In this document: positions 26,601 to 34,096 of the stretch, piece after piece | Position numbering within the stretch: the stretch's first letter is position 1 | Layout of the letters: each line of letters begins with the position of its first letter | DNA from: Strongylocentrotus purpuratus | Taxonomy: Eukaryota > Echinodermata > Echinoidea > Camarodonta > Strongylocentrotidae | Assembly: GCF_000002235.5 (NCBI RefSeq) | Contig: NW_022145609.1 | Span: forward strand, 8,935,551 to 8,999,550 | DNA length: 64,000 nt | Direction of reading: 5' to 3' | The notes under the pieces: model-generated | Told to the model about the DNA's origin: nothing | What the model saw: the letters and a program-made list of their open reading frames with translations, nothing else | The model's database searches: none | Made by a program: the position numbers and the translations under genes

Positions 26601-27847
26601 TAGAATCAAGATCATCATCACATTTCACTTAAATTTGTGCATCAAGATATCTAACACTATCTAAACAATCGGTATGGGATATATTTGTTATAGTTGGAAG
26701 TAAAATGTAATATTAACTTAGTGAAGTCAATTTTGTCAGTATATATTAGAATATTTAATAAAATATGAAGTAACTGCTACTTAGAACGTCTTAAACAAGC
26801 ATAAGAATTTAAACAGACCTGTAAACTAGCCATTCAATAGCCTTCTGCGCTGGTTTCAGGAGGAAGTAGGGGGAGACGGTCAACAAGAATTGCCTGATCT
26901 TCTTGTCTAGTTTATCGTTGATCTCCCTACTCTCAATGGAACGTTCCAGTGACTTGGATGCCTCATCGAATAGAAGACTCTCAAGGTCGTGGAATCGCGG
27001 ATCGATGCCCTGCAACTCTTGCAAACCATTGACACCTTTTCACAAATATTAAAAATAAAGAGAACAATGACTGATTGAATATATCTCATCATTTAATAGC
27101 TACTATCAAAGGCAAGAGCGTAAAATATGGGAAATCTAGCTCAGGTGGCATACATATACTTTTATCTCTTAGTTCAAGACATAAACATCAGACCAACTGT
27201 CTAAAGAGACAACAAGTTTTGTTACCATTGAGCAGAGTTTCCCTTGACACTTGTATTAAAGGAACCTGTATATACTGCTTTTAAAGACCACTTTTCGTGT
27301 CTCCTTTTAGTGGTCTTTAAATAAATGTTTCACTGTATCATGGATCTGTATCTAGATTTTCTTAGCTGCTTCACAACGTCACCAAATAAACAAATAACAT
27401 GACACTTTTTAATTATCAAGTAGTTTCATGATTAACATTTATTTTAGGAGCTGATTACACAACGAATATATTTGATGCAAGACTTTGTTTTCTAAGAAGG
27501 ATAGTGATTTGGTTGGTAAATCTGGGAAGGGACTATATTTGTAGTACCAGGAATTCCTCTCGACCGAAAGGTTAACAATACTTATTTCCAGTGTTTCCAC
27601 CATAGCTGTTTTCTATACTGGATGACACAAATATTACAGCGGTTGAAATAATCAAACAATCAAATTTCAATCAATTTTCAATTTCAAGACTGAAATACTT
27701 ACCGATGGCATAGAATGTATCTTTGTCTAGTCCTCCGGCCTCGGCAGGGTCAAAAAGTAAGGACTTTCTGTCTTTCCTCTGAGCAGTGACAGCAGCCCTT
27801 GCCTCAGGTACAGCCAACCTCTGAAGCTGCTGGGCTAAAGATGTCAT
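135..27847 (-). CDS. HEATR1: HEATR1 / UTP10-family nucleolar HEAT-repeat protein, 5' 33 coding exons (3' end off window)
   Basis: The product belongs to the HEATR1/BAP28/Utp10 family, a giant alpha-helical HEAT-repeat protein of the t-UTP (UTP-A) part of the small-subunit processome. The family acts in the nucleolus in pre-rRNA transcription and 18S maturation. I read 33 coding exons with GT-AG borders, and the running phase stays open for 1705 codons; the human protein is about 2144 residues, so roughly the last fifth, including the BP28CT domain, lies left of position 135. Family matches run in order, from MTSLAQQLQRLA at the start to VRRKAMELLNNKL at the left edge. The start codon at 27847-27845 has an in-frame TAG four codons upstream in the same exon. 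Introns carry many MITEs and SINEs but no exon is damaged. Identity is from recognised family sequence; nucleolar role is family knowledge. Exon coordinates are in the next three entries. Confidence 0.97.
1320..1905. repeat. Tandem duplication of about 133 bp, first unit split by a SINE
   Basis: The phrase taatctccaaatggctg occurs at 1633 and 1766, and agactgcaattcctaaaactc (1740s) corresponds to agactgctgctcctaaaactc at about 1322. The first unit is cut after gttaat by the SINE at 1350-1632. It lies in HEATR1 intron 31. Confidence 0.65.
1350..1632 (+). mobile_element. 5'-truncated SINE with AAGCGCTATATAA tail
   Basis: Begins in mid-SINE with ttgatctacatttgccactc, then gtgtgcgggtaagcctgaat, and ends gtaaagcgctttgagagggc followed by gcgctatataagaac and an ATT microsatellite. 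It splits a tandem-duplicated segment and the word TTAAT stands at both ends. It lies in HEATR1 intron 31. Confidence 0.7.
4004..4150. mobile_element. Foldback MITE of the GGGCCC-GTTTCATAAA type, copy 1
   Basis: The whole 147 bp folds back: gggccctgttttatat at left and atgaaacagggccc at right, with a middle that includes gacaaatttgctctcagcca. It lies in HEATR1 intron 28. Confidence 0.75.
5683..5983. mobile_element. MITE with 48 bp inverted ends (GTTTCATAAAGC type)
   Basis: The left end ggggtgtttcataaagctgt continues into ttcgtaaagttacgcatgac, and the right end is its complement over about 48 bases with few changes. The loop is AT-rich. It lies in HEATR1 intron 26. Confidence 0.8.
6031..6178. 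mobile_element. Foldback MITE of the GGGCCC type, copy 2
   Basis: Ends gggtcctgtttcataaaac and attaaacagggtcc; closely related to the copy at 4004, including the middle actcagccaatcagatgc. It lies in HEATR1 intron 26. Confidence 0.75.
6270..6495 (+). mobile_element. 5'-truncated SINE with GCGCTTTGAGG tail
   Basis: Starts acagcactaatgtcctttgg, then cattaatctacacttgccac, and ends gcgctttgaggaccttgc followed by gcactatataagaatcc and ATT/ATC repeats. Related to the full copy at 52728. It lies in HEATR1 intron 26. Confidence 0.65.
7893..8028. mobile_element. Foldback MITE of the GGGCCC type, copy 3
   Basis: Ends gggccccatttcacaacact and tgtgaaatgggtccc. It belongs to the subtype with TTGTCATCAGTGACAA next to the ends. 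It lies in HEATR1 intron 24. Confidence 0.75.
8150..8318. mobile_element. MITE with ACAGTCAAACCTG ends, older copy
   Basis: Starts gtaaagtcaaacctgtttta and ends tatagacaggttagaatgta, directly next to the copy at 8319. Sequence before it (8040-8150) holds worn words of the same family plus a CT microsatellite. Confidence 0.6.
8319..9444. mobile_element. MITE with ACAGTCAAACCTG ends, interrupted by the TTAA element
   Basis: The left end is tacagtcaaacctgtctatag and the right end aagcaggtttgaatgta. Removing 8401-9348 plus one TTAA gives a unit of about 175 bp that matches the uninterrupted copy at 37189-37382 in inverse order. The family folds back and repeats the words gaccacctgtctacaaag. Confidence 0.75.
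8401..9348 (+). mobile_element. Non-autonomous piggyBac-like TTAA element, copy 1 (948 bp)
   Basis: The element starts CCCTTACTGTACTGGG and ends with its complement CCCAGTACAGTAAGGG, with TTAA at both sides (8397-8400 and 9349-9352). A CCC-starting short inverted repeat and TTAA duplication fit piggyBac-like elements; Kolobok also uses TTAA. Next to each end is a G-run/C-run hairpin with GCCTGGGAGGC in the middle. It sits inside another MITE (8319-9444), and joining the flanks at one TTAA restores that MITE. No transposase is present. A 68-codon hydrophobic frame at 8856-9062 is shared with copy 2. Confidence 0.85.
11831..11869. repeat. Poly-T/poly-G tract
   Basis: A short ATT repeat runs into about 16 T and about 10 G within HEATR1 intron 20. 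Such T-to-G runs occur often in this genome beside MITE ends, but no mate is seen here. Confidence 0.6.
12142..20994 (-). CDS. HEATR1: HEATR1 coding exons 10-20 (central HEAT repeats)
   Basis: Exons in transcription order: 20893-20994, 19770-19865, 19050-19138, 17716-17927, 16868-16974, 15214-15417, 14502-14727, 13983-14146, 13342-13534, 12766-12950, 12142-12348. They cover about residues 484-1078. Exon 10 encodes SLNHANPDVRRMAVNHI, a typical HEAT helix pair. Exon 14 is lysine-rich and exon 16 starts with an acidic stretch (GEDGEEQD) that probably forms a surface loop. This part of the family diverges fast, so borders rest mainly on splice signals and phase, which agree throughout. Three introns in a row (after exons 12, 13 and 14) each hold a copy of the same TTAA-flanked repeat. 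Confidence 0.9.
13051..13208. mobile_element. Foldback MITE of the GGGCCC type, copy 4
   Basis: Ends gggacctgtttcacaaagcc and ttgtgaaatggggccc with the middle aaatctgctgataaccaacc. It lies in HEATR1 intron 18, about 100 bp from exon 19. Confidence 0.75.
15831..16561. mobile_element. CpG-rich palindromic MITE (about 730 bp)
   Basis: Ends are CCCCATTCACAGTGG and its complement, flanked by TA; the mirror symmetry extends to ATCTAATA on both sides. Near the left end lies an almost perfect hairpin (15851-15895, two 22-base arms with one base between), and related GC-rich words recur near 15990-16035 and 16430-16530. The GC-rich ends enclose an AT-rich middle. The superfamily is unknown; a TA duplication would suggest a mariner-like mover but this is weak. 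It lies in HEATR1 intron 14. Confidence 0.75.
16602..16799 (+). mobile_element. TTAA-flanked 200 bp MITE (family R1), copy 1
   Basis: The family is about 195-205 bp with ends TTAA-AGCCYCACTGTACTA, an inner phrase ggattagaccacc, the phrase aggatcatgggggacc and an end phrase gcaagtagctacaagtag. Eight copies occur in this window. This one lies in HEATR1 intron 14. Confidence 0.8.
17206..17411 (+). mobile_element. Family R1 MITE, copy 2
   Basis: Starts tttaaaggcaggcttcatta and ends aggacagtgtgcctttaa, with all inner phrases of the family. It lies in HEATR1 intron 13 in the same orientation as copies 1 and 3. Confidence 0.8.
18021..18219 (+). mobile_element. Family R1 MITE, copy 3
   Basis: Starts TTAAAGCCCGCCTGTACTAG and ends with AGTACAGTGGGGTTTTAA, the clearest pair of ends. 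Its right TTAA (18216-18219) is also the left TTAA of the next element. It lies in HEATR1 intron 12. Confidence 0.85.
18220..18725. mobile_element. TTAA-flanked MITE with AGGTAATACAA ends (506 bp)
   Basis: The left end reads TTAA-AGGTAATACAAG and the right end CTTTGTATTACCT-TTAA, so the inverted repeat is about 11 bp and the flanks are TTAA (18216-18219 and 18726-18729). The interior is AT-rich without coding potential. It abuts R1 copy 3 with a shared TTAA. Confidence 0.75.
19311..19477. mobile_element. MITE of the ACAGTCAAACCTG family, worn copy
   Basis: Starts aaagtcaaaccttcaataac and ends tatatacaggtttcactga. The inner part has cttctcttgggtggttttta. It lies in HEATR1 intron 11. Confidence 0.55.
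20230..20862. mobile_element. Inverted-end element containing a 147 bp tandem repeat
   Basis: The left side has atgatgcctccg and the right side cggaggcataaa, preceded by a second inner copy atgcctctgg, so the ends are inverted. Between them are about three units with period 147 bp; landmark aatctaatcagttcattgg near 20397, 20571 and 20718. The second unit has an extra 26 bp tandem copy of ggtaattcatccatcggttc. Two units contain tgacctttgacctttgacc. The phrase cagacggacggacaa near the right end is common in repeats of marine invertebrates. It lies in HEATR1 intron 10. Confidence 0.65.
21657..27847 (-). CDS. HEATR1: HEATR1 coding exons 1-9 (N-terminal and U3snoRNP10 region)
   Basis: Exons in transcription order: 27703-27847, 26819-27035, 26163-26304, 25411-25512, 24674-24958, 23730-23815, 22870-23115, 22337-22444, 21657-21774. 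Cumulative length is 1449 nt, which is 483 whole codons. Exon 2 encodes PYFLLKPAQKAIEWLV and exon 3 VLPYHETKIFVRAVQLL, both close to the vertebrate protein. Exons 5-7 (about residues 203-408) include FYAATVVSAI and ATYMIVCQLGVS, matching the region usually called the U3snoRNP10 domain. Donors and acceptors are standard; the exon 2 acceptor (aaaag) and donor (gtctgt) are the weakest, but phase and homology fix them. Confidence 0.93.
21887..22310 (+). mobile_element. tRNA-derived SINE interrupted by a MITE
   Basis: The head ttgtggtctagtggataagt has an A box (TGGTCTAGTGG) and gggttcaaatctc a B box. After the MITE at 22021-22165 the body resumes with taagatgattccttgaaatc and ends in ataatgtgatatacaatgca and an ATT-rich tail. 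It lies in HEATR1 intron 8. Confidence 0.7.
22021..22165. mobile_element. Foldback MITE of the GGGCCC type, copy 5, inserted in a SINE
   Basis: Ends gggcccatttcacaaagcc and ttttgtgaaaagccccc; very similar to copy 4. It splits a SINE (21887-22310). Confidence 0.75.
23503..23699 (+). mobile_element. Family R1 MITE, copy 4
   Basis: Starts ttaaagcttatctgcactag and ends aggacagtgtggctttaa. It lies in HEATR1 intron 6, only about 30 bp below the exon 6 donor at 23730. Confidence 0.8.
27195..27336. mobile_element. MITE of the ACAGTCAAACCTG family, worn partial copy
   Basis: Contains tattaaaggaacctgtatat and ends aataaatgtttcactgta; the left end is lost. It lies in HEATR1 intron 1. Confidence 0.5.
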
Positions 27848-28460
27848 GACTGCTTGCTAACCTAGGAAAGAGATTTCAAACATGGATGCTATTGTTATAA
27901 ATAGGGGCTCGAGTACGTCATCAGTAACAGTTGACAATTCCAATGATCGAGAACATCAAAGATTTCACGGTTCTGTGCTTTGTTTTTAAAGTAGGCAAAT
28001 TCATGCAAAAAAATATATTCAAAAAATTGACTTGAAAACACATCAGACAATTAGTCTGAACCGAGTCAGGAGCAGATTTGAAGAAATTATATTTTTAAAT
28101 GTTGTAAAACCAAAGATATAAGAAGAAAACTGACCAAGTATCTGTACTAAAAATCGTACATGTAAAATTGGTCGTACACATTCGACAGCTCTAAATGACG
28201 CGCACGGTTGCGTTACGTGCGTTCTCGAATCCAAAATCATACCTCACACACACACTCTCACCATACCGCGAATGGTCCGTCGTGGGGAGCTAGCCGGCTG
28301 AGAGTTTGCAGCGATACCAACGCAGCTTCGGAGCTCCGCAGCGCGCCATTTTAGCGGGACTCGGAAAGGTTCGCGGTGGGAAGGCAGCGGCCTAGCTTTT
28401 TGCCCAAACAACGCTAGATCGGCTGCTGGCAAAATGAAAATAACTACGATCGAGAACATT
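27848..28460 (-). promoter_or_regulatory. HEATR1: HEATR1 5' UTR intron, non-coding first exon and probable promoter
   Basis: The start exon continues 14 nt upstream of the ATG to a good acceptor (ctctttcctag, exon starts at 27861). A matching donor (GAG|gtatga) ends a non-coding first exon at 28243, so the 5' UTR holds an intron of about 380 bp. The stretch 28243-28460 is richer in CpG than its surroundings. It contains TAAAATGGCG on the minus strand (28353-28344), which fits the YY1 core AANATGGCG often found at start sites of ribosome-related genes. An ATG inside that motif opens a 19-codon upstream ORF (28349-28290). The exact start site is not visible. Confidence 0.5.
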
Positions 28461-29188
28461 GTCGGTTTCTTAACTTTTCAGTGAGATAATTCTGAATTCT
28501 AATTGAGACTATATAATAAATTAAATCGACAAAGAAACCTCGGTAGAACTCTTATAACTATACAAAAGCTTGTTTATTTCTTCATTTGACATTTTGTTTT
28601 TGACCATTTTTTCGTGCGCGAGTCAATGCAAACTATGTATTACCAAACTTTCAACACGCAAGGAACGGGGAACACTCGCGGACCTCGTATAAAATTTGTT
28701 GCAAAAAAAAAAATCAAGGGTGATTTTGAAGCAGTGAAGAATATTGGCGCTGCAATGCGCAGAAATATACTTGAAAGAAACTTAAAAAATCATACCTGAA
28801 TTTTCAGAAAATCGTATTTGTATTAGTGTACCTAGATGTGAATTGTTTATAACTCAGATTTTATGAAGATTTGTCGGGAAAAAATGTCAATTTTTTCCGT
28901 TTGGTGGTCATTTCTAGGCTAATATTTTAAAAGTTACTTCAGTAATGGTCCCGATGTTTCTCTTATCATACTCGCATGTTATTCCTACATAGATTAAACA
29001 TAGGATGGTTAAGGGTAAGACCGGATAACATTATAAAAAAGATATATCCTTCCAACCTCCCATATCCAAGTTTTGGGCTGATTATTGCCGACCCACCGCA
29101 GCAAGGCCATTCAGATTTTCGTACGCGACCGAAGCGCCCTCTAGTGCCCCATGAATGTGCCTATTTAAAGAGGGCCTAATATTACTTC
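28461..29188. other. HEATR1-WDR70 intergenic DNA left of the foldback element
   Basis: AT-rich sequence with no convincing exon or repeat. A 61-codon open frame at 28614-28799 looks like chance. At 29133-29148 the minus strand reads GGCACTAGAGGGCGCT, close to the CTCF core CCACNAGRGGGCGC. If used, it would sit between two divergent promoters and 48 bp from the foldback insertion. Confidence 0.4.
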
Positions 29189-29196
29189 ATACAGTA

Positions 29197-29605
29197 GGGC
29201 TTTCATCGAAAGGGTGCGGTGCGGTGCGGCGCGGTGTGGTGTGCTCAACGCACCCATTCGATAAAAGAGGGGGGCCTTTTATCGAAAGGGTGCGTTGAGA
29301 GCGGAGTTCCGTTTTAACACACCCTTTCGATGAAAGCGGGGGGGCTTTTCTCGAAAGGGTGCGTCGACTAGTCTTTCGCATCAGTCGTTTAAAATGAGGA
29401 TCTCGGACAGAAGGTAATAGTTGCCAATTTAAGTATATCGAAAATGTATTAAATAAAATGGAATGGTCTTGATTACAGAGTGGTCTCTTTCGTTATTACT
29501 ATGTTGATGGGGGAGACAGAGAGAAGGAAAAAAGGGAAAGAAAGAAGAATAAGAAGAGAAGAAGGAAAGGGGGCGAAGGGCTCTTGCCTCCCCCTGCCAA
29601 CAAAT

Positions 29606-29648
<43 letters not shown>

Positions 29649-29764
29649 GAAAGGGAAAGAAAATATAAAAGGAAAGAAAGAAGAAGAAGAAGAAGGAAAG
29701 ATGGATAGGGGGAAGGGCGAAAGGTTCTTACCTCCCCACCCCCCCCCTCCCGCCAAAAAAAAAT

Positions 29765-29796
<32 letters not shown>

Positions 29797-30265
29797 AGGG
29801 AGAGGGAAAGAAAATCTAAAAGGAAAGAAAGAAGAGGAAAAAGAATAAGAAAAGAGGGAAAGGGGGCGAAGGGCTCTTGCCAACAAAATAAATAAGAGAG
29901 AGAGAGAGAGAAGGGAAAGGGAAAGAGAAGATAAAAGGAAAGAAAGAAGAGGAAGAAGAAGAAGAAAAGAGGTAAACGGGGGCGAAGGGCTCTTGCCTCC
30001 CCCCCCCGCCAAAAGTAAATAAGAGAGAGAGAGAGAAGGGAAAGGGAAAGAAAATATAAAAGGAAAGAAAGAAGAGGAATAAGAAGGAAAGAGGGAACGG
30101 GGAAAGGGCGAGGGCTCTTGCCTCCTCCCTCCCAACCCCCCGCCAAAAAATAAATAAGAGATAGAGAGAGAAGGGAAAGGGAAAGGGAAAGAGAAGATAA
30201 AAGGAAAGAAAGAAGAGGAAGAAGAAGAAAAGAGGGTAACGGGGGCAAAGGGCTCTTGCCTCCTG
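29197..30265 (+). repeat. Left arm of the foldback element
   Basis: The outer part (29197-29510) contains about four copies of the word CGAAAGGGTGCG or its complement in both orientations. The inner part (about 29510-30265) is an array of about six units of 115-150 bp, each with a run of GA repeats, the word gggctcttgcc (one copy diverged) and a C-rich tract. Large open frames rich in S, L and F on the minus strand are by-products of this composition. Confidence 0.88.
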
Positions 30266-30600
30266 TCTTTCCTATTCTCCCTCTTTTTCGTTTTTCTCTT
30301 TCTTTCTTCTCTTTTCTTTCCTTTCTTTTCTTTTTTCTTTTTTTCTTTTCTATTTCTTTTTTTCTTTTCTTTCCCTTTTACTCTCTTTTTCCCCCTCCCC
30401 CTTTTCTCTTTTTTCCCGACGGCAGCGCAATTTTACAGACAATATCCTGACAGGTGGGGGGGGGGGGGGGTGTCGCACCCCCACACCCCCCCCCCCCTTT
30501 GGAGACGCCCCTGCCTACGCCACTGTTGGCGACCACAAGGCTATCAATACAAATTAAGACATATTAATGAAGATTCTTTTTTAATGTTGCAGAGAGGTAT
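30266..30600. repeat. Foldback interior: T/C-rich tract and end of a hAT-like repeat
   Basis: A T/C-rich tract (30266-30420) is followed by a G-run/C-run hairpin. The sequence then reads CCTGCCTACGCCACTG at 30509-30524. Its complement CAGTGGCGTAGGCAGG resembles the CAGTGGCGTA terminus common in non-autonomous hAT elements. I do not find the other end, so this is probably a truncated copy. Confidence 0.35.
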
Positions 30601-30714
30601 TTTCTATATGAACTTGTTTAATGGACAATAAATAATATTAAAAACATGAATACTATAGCGGTATAATGATGAAAGAGATGATTTAAGTCATACTTTTTTT
30701 CAATGTGATTGGAG

Positions 30715-31415
30715 TGGACTTGAGGGTGGGGGGGGGGTCCCCCCCCCCCCCCCCCCCCCCCCCCCCGTCCTTCTAAGATCTCGGCCGTTTCACAGCCGAT
30801 CGCCGCGAAAATGCATATTTATGGTAATTTATGCAAACAAGGTCAGAGAATTCACATTTTTACCCATAAATCATATATAATTCATATTCGAGCGTTCTTT
30901 TTCTCTTCTTATATGCGTTAGAATAATAATACGACAACAAAGTTGGAAGAGCCAGTTTATCCCTATGTTATCTCTTGTTTTGATAATTTGTATTTATGTA
31001 TTATATTATTTTGTTATTTCATTTCATTTCGAACCACAATTCAACTATTTTTACCCAAAATCAAACACATTAACTTGAAACAAGACCAAATAACCAATGT
31101 TTTCTCTTTTTTTTTAAAGAATAAATGGTATTTCCATATGTTTGGTACATAAATCACAAAAATGAGCGATTTTAGGGCTGACATGCAAAAACAAAAGGTC
31201 ACGTGACTCCGCAATTATACGTCCGATTTTCAACAAAAAAATGTTTCAAAAGATGCGTAAGACTCGAAAGAAAAAAGTCATGAAAGAAAAACTTTATATC
31301 TGCCGCGGTTCCGGACTTATCTTTTTGGGGGTCCTCAAAATTTGAAAAATCGTACCCCCCCCCCCCTTGAACGCCAGGGGGGGGGGGGGTATCTCCCAAA
31401 AACGGTAAAAATTAA
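30715..31415. mobile_element. Diverged relative of the TTAA (piggyBac-like) element inside the foldback element
   Basis: After a G-run/C-run hairpin (30728-30766) comes GATCTCGGCCGTTtcacagcc followed by GCGAAAATGCAT, which matches the left interior of the element at 8401. Near the other side, gcgtaagactcg and aaaaaagtcatgaaa match gcgtaagatttg and aaaaaagtcatgaaa there. The order and spacing are preserved but the sequence between is very different and the CCCTTACTGTACT ends are not seen. It is an old or separate subfamily. Confidence 0.6.
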
Positions 31416-31439
31416 CGTGTTTTTTTTACACGTTTTTTT

Positions 31440-31860
31440 CACAGGGCGGAGCCCTCAGAAGCTCAGGGGTATTAAACATCAAAATTAACGTCGGATGAGC
31501 ATAATTTTATACCTTATTTGTGACAGTGGCAGGACACAATTTGGTGTTGGGTCCAGGGGGCGGAGCCCTCAAAAGCTCAGGAGTTTTGTCCATTAAATTA
31601 TTATTATTTTATACCTTATTTGTGACATAGGGGTCACGAATTGGCGTGGGGTCCAGGGGGTGGAGCACCCGGAAGCTCAGGGGTTTTGGGCAATAAATAA
31701 CGGTCAGATGAGCATATTTTTATATCTATTTGTGACACTGGCAGGACACAAATTGGTGTTGGATCCAAGGGGCGGAGCCCCAAGAAGGTGAGGGGTTTTA
31801 TACATCAAATTATCGTCAGATGAGCATATTTATATATCTATTTGTGACACTGGCAGAACA
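31440..31860. repeat. Four-copy tandem repeat in the foldback interior
   Basis: The phrase ggcggagccctcagaagctc recurs near 31444, 31559, 31659 and 31771, so the unit is about 100-113 bp. Each unit also contains a version of cagatgagcatatttttata and tttgtgacactggcaggaca. No coding potential is seen. Confidence 0.75.
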
Positions 31861-31963
31861 CAAATTCTTCTTCCTCTTCCTCTTCTTTCTTTCCTTTTAT
31901 CTTCTCTTTCCCTCTCCTTCTCCAACATAAGATGCAAGACGGATATATATCGACTCACCTTCT

Positions 31964-32117
31964 TTCCAAGAACCATACGGGCCTGGAATTTACTTTCCCC
32001 CCCCCCAGCATCTTTGCCTGCGACGCAGTCGAAACCTTTAAAGCCAGACTCTGGGAAGCCATCCAAGGGGGTAATAATCATAGTCCCTCCCCACAACTGC
32101 AATGTGATTGGACTTAA
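31964..32117 (+). mobile_element. 3' end of a non-LTR retrotransposon (LINE) ORF2
   Basis: In one frame the sequence reads PRTIRAWNLL, then after a C run FACDAVETFKARLWEA and a stop soon after. That is the typical C-terminus of a Jockey/CR1-like reverse transcriptase ORF (R-x-W-N-x-L followed by ETFK). Only about 50 residues are present, so this is a 5'-truncated remnant carried inside the foldback element. Confidence 0.65.
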
Positions 32118-32219
32118 TTCTAAAATGTTCTAGAAGCAACAAACACTCTCTCTCGAACGATAACGTTCTTATTGGTCATCTTTATATCCCTCTTGAGGAT
32201 CAGGACCAGGATCAGAACA

Positions 32220-34055
32220 GATTCTCTCTCTCTCTCTCTCTTATTTATTTTTTGGCGGGGGGGGGGGGGGGAGGGAGGAGGCAAGAGCCCTTCGCCCCCG
32301 TTTCCCTCTTTCTTATTCGTTTTCCTCTTCTTTCTTTTCTTTTATATTTTCTTTCCTTTTCCCTTCACTCTCTCTCTCTCTCTTATTTATTTTGTTGGCG
32401 GGGGGGGGGGGGGGGGGCAAGAGCCCTTCGCCCTTCCCCCGTTTCCCTCTTTCCTTCTTATTCCTCTTCTTTCTTTCCTTTTATATTTTCTCTACCTCTC
32501 CCTTCTCTCTCTCTTATTTATTTTTGGCGGGGGGGAGGGCAAGAGCCCTTCGCCCCCGTTTCCCTCTTTTCTTCTTATTCTTCTTCCTCTTCTTTCTTTC
32601 CTTTTATCTTCTCTTTCCCTTTCCCTTCTCTCTCTCTCTCTCTCTCTTATTTACTTTTGGCGGGGTGAGGCAAGAGCCCTTCACCCCCGTTTACCTCTTT
32701 TCTTCTTCTTCTTCTTCCTCTTCTTTCTTTCCTTTTATATTTTCTCTACCTCTCCCTTCTCTCTCTCTTATTTATTTTTGGCGGGGGGGGGGGGGGGGGA
32801 GGGCAAGACCCCTTAGCCCCCGTTTCCCTCTTTTCTTCTTATTCTTCTTCCTCTTCTTTCTTTCCTTTTATCTTCTCTTTCCCTTTCCCTTCTCTCTCTC
32901 TCTCTCTCTCTTATTTACTTTTGGCGGGGGGAGGCAAGAGCCCTTCACCCCCGTTTACCTCTTTTCTTCTTCTTCTTCTTCCTCTTCTTTCTTTCCTTTT
33001 ATCTTCTCTTTCCCTTTCCCTTCTCTCTCTCACTTATTTATTTTATTGGCAAGAGCCCTTCGCCCCCTTTCCCTCTTTTTTATTCTTTTTCCTCTTCTTT
33101 CTTTCCTTTTAGATTTTCTTTCCCTCTCCCTTCTCTCTCTCTCTCTCTTATTAATTTTTTTGGCGGGAAGGGGGGGGGGGAGGTAAGAACCTTTCGCCCT
33201 TCCCCCGTATCCATCTTTCCTTCTTCTTCTTCTTCTTTCTTTCCTTTATATTTTCTTTTCCTTTCCCTTCTCTCTTTCTCTCTCTCCTATTTATTTGTTG
33301 GTGGGGGGGGGGGGGGGGGGGAGGAGGCAAGAGCCCTTCGCCCCCGTTTCCCTCTTTCTTCTTATTCTTCTTTCTTTCCTTTTATATTCTCTTTCCCTTT
33401 CCCTTTCCTTTTTCTCTCTCTCTCTCTCTCTCTTATTTATTTTTTTGGTGGGGGGGGGGGGGGGAGGGCAAGAGCCCTTCGCCCCCGTGTCCCTCTTTTC
33501 TTCTTTTTCCTCTTCTTTCTTTCCTTTTATCTTCTCTTTCGCTTTCCCTTCTCTCTCTCTCTCTCTCTCTTATTTATTTTTTTGGCGGGGGGGGGGGGGG
33601 GGGGGGGGGGAGGGAGGAGGCAAGAGCCTTCTGCCCTTCCCCCATTTCCCTCTTTCCTTCTTCTTCTTATTTCTTTCCTTTTATATTTTCTTTCCCTTTC
33701 CCTTTCCCTTCTCTCTATCTCTCTCTCTCTCTCCTATTTATTTGTTGGCGGGGGGGGGGGGGGGGGAGGAGGCAAAAGCCCTTTGCCCACGTTTCTCTCT
33801 TTTCTTCTTCTTCTTCCTCTTCTTTCTTTCCTTTTATCTTCTCTTTCCCTTTCCCTTTCCCTTCTCTCTCTCTCCTATTTATTTGTTGGCAGGGGGGGGG
33901 GGGGGGGGAGGCAAAAGCCCTTTGCCCCCGTTTCCCTCTTTTCTTCTTCTTCCTCTTCTTTCTTTCCTTTTATCTTCTCTTTCCCTTTCCCTTTCCCTTC
34001 TCTCTCTCTCTGATTTATTTTTTGGCGGGGGGGGGGGGGGGGCAAGAGTCCTTCG

Positions 34056-34096
<41 letters not shown>

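Noticed and set aside
26819-27035. Alternative first exon or start for HEATR1 in exon 2
   Set aside because: Exon 1 at 27703-27847 has the conserved MTSLAQQLQRL start, matching phase and an in-frame upstream stop.
28614-28799. 61-codon frame in the HEATR1-WDR70 spacer
   Set aside because: Lysine/asparagine-rich frame in AT-rich DNA, no splice context and no recognisable family.
29499-30248. Long minus-strand open frame (249 codons) rich in S, L, F and P
   Set aside because: It is a read-through of the purine/pyrimidine-skewed units in the left foldback arm; repeat units in a frame-friendly length make such frames in several phases at once.
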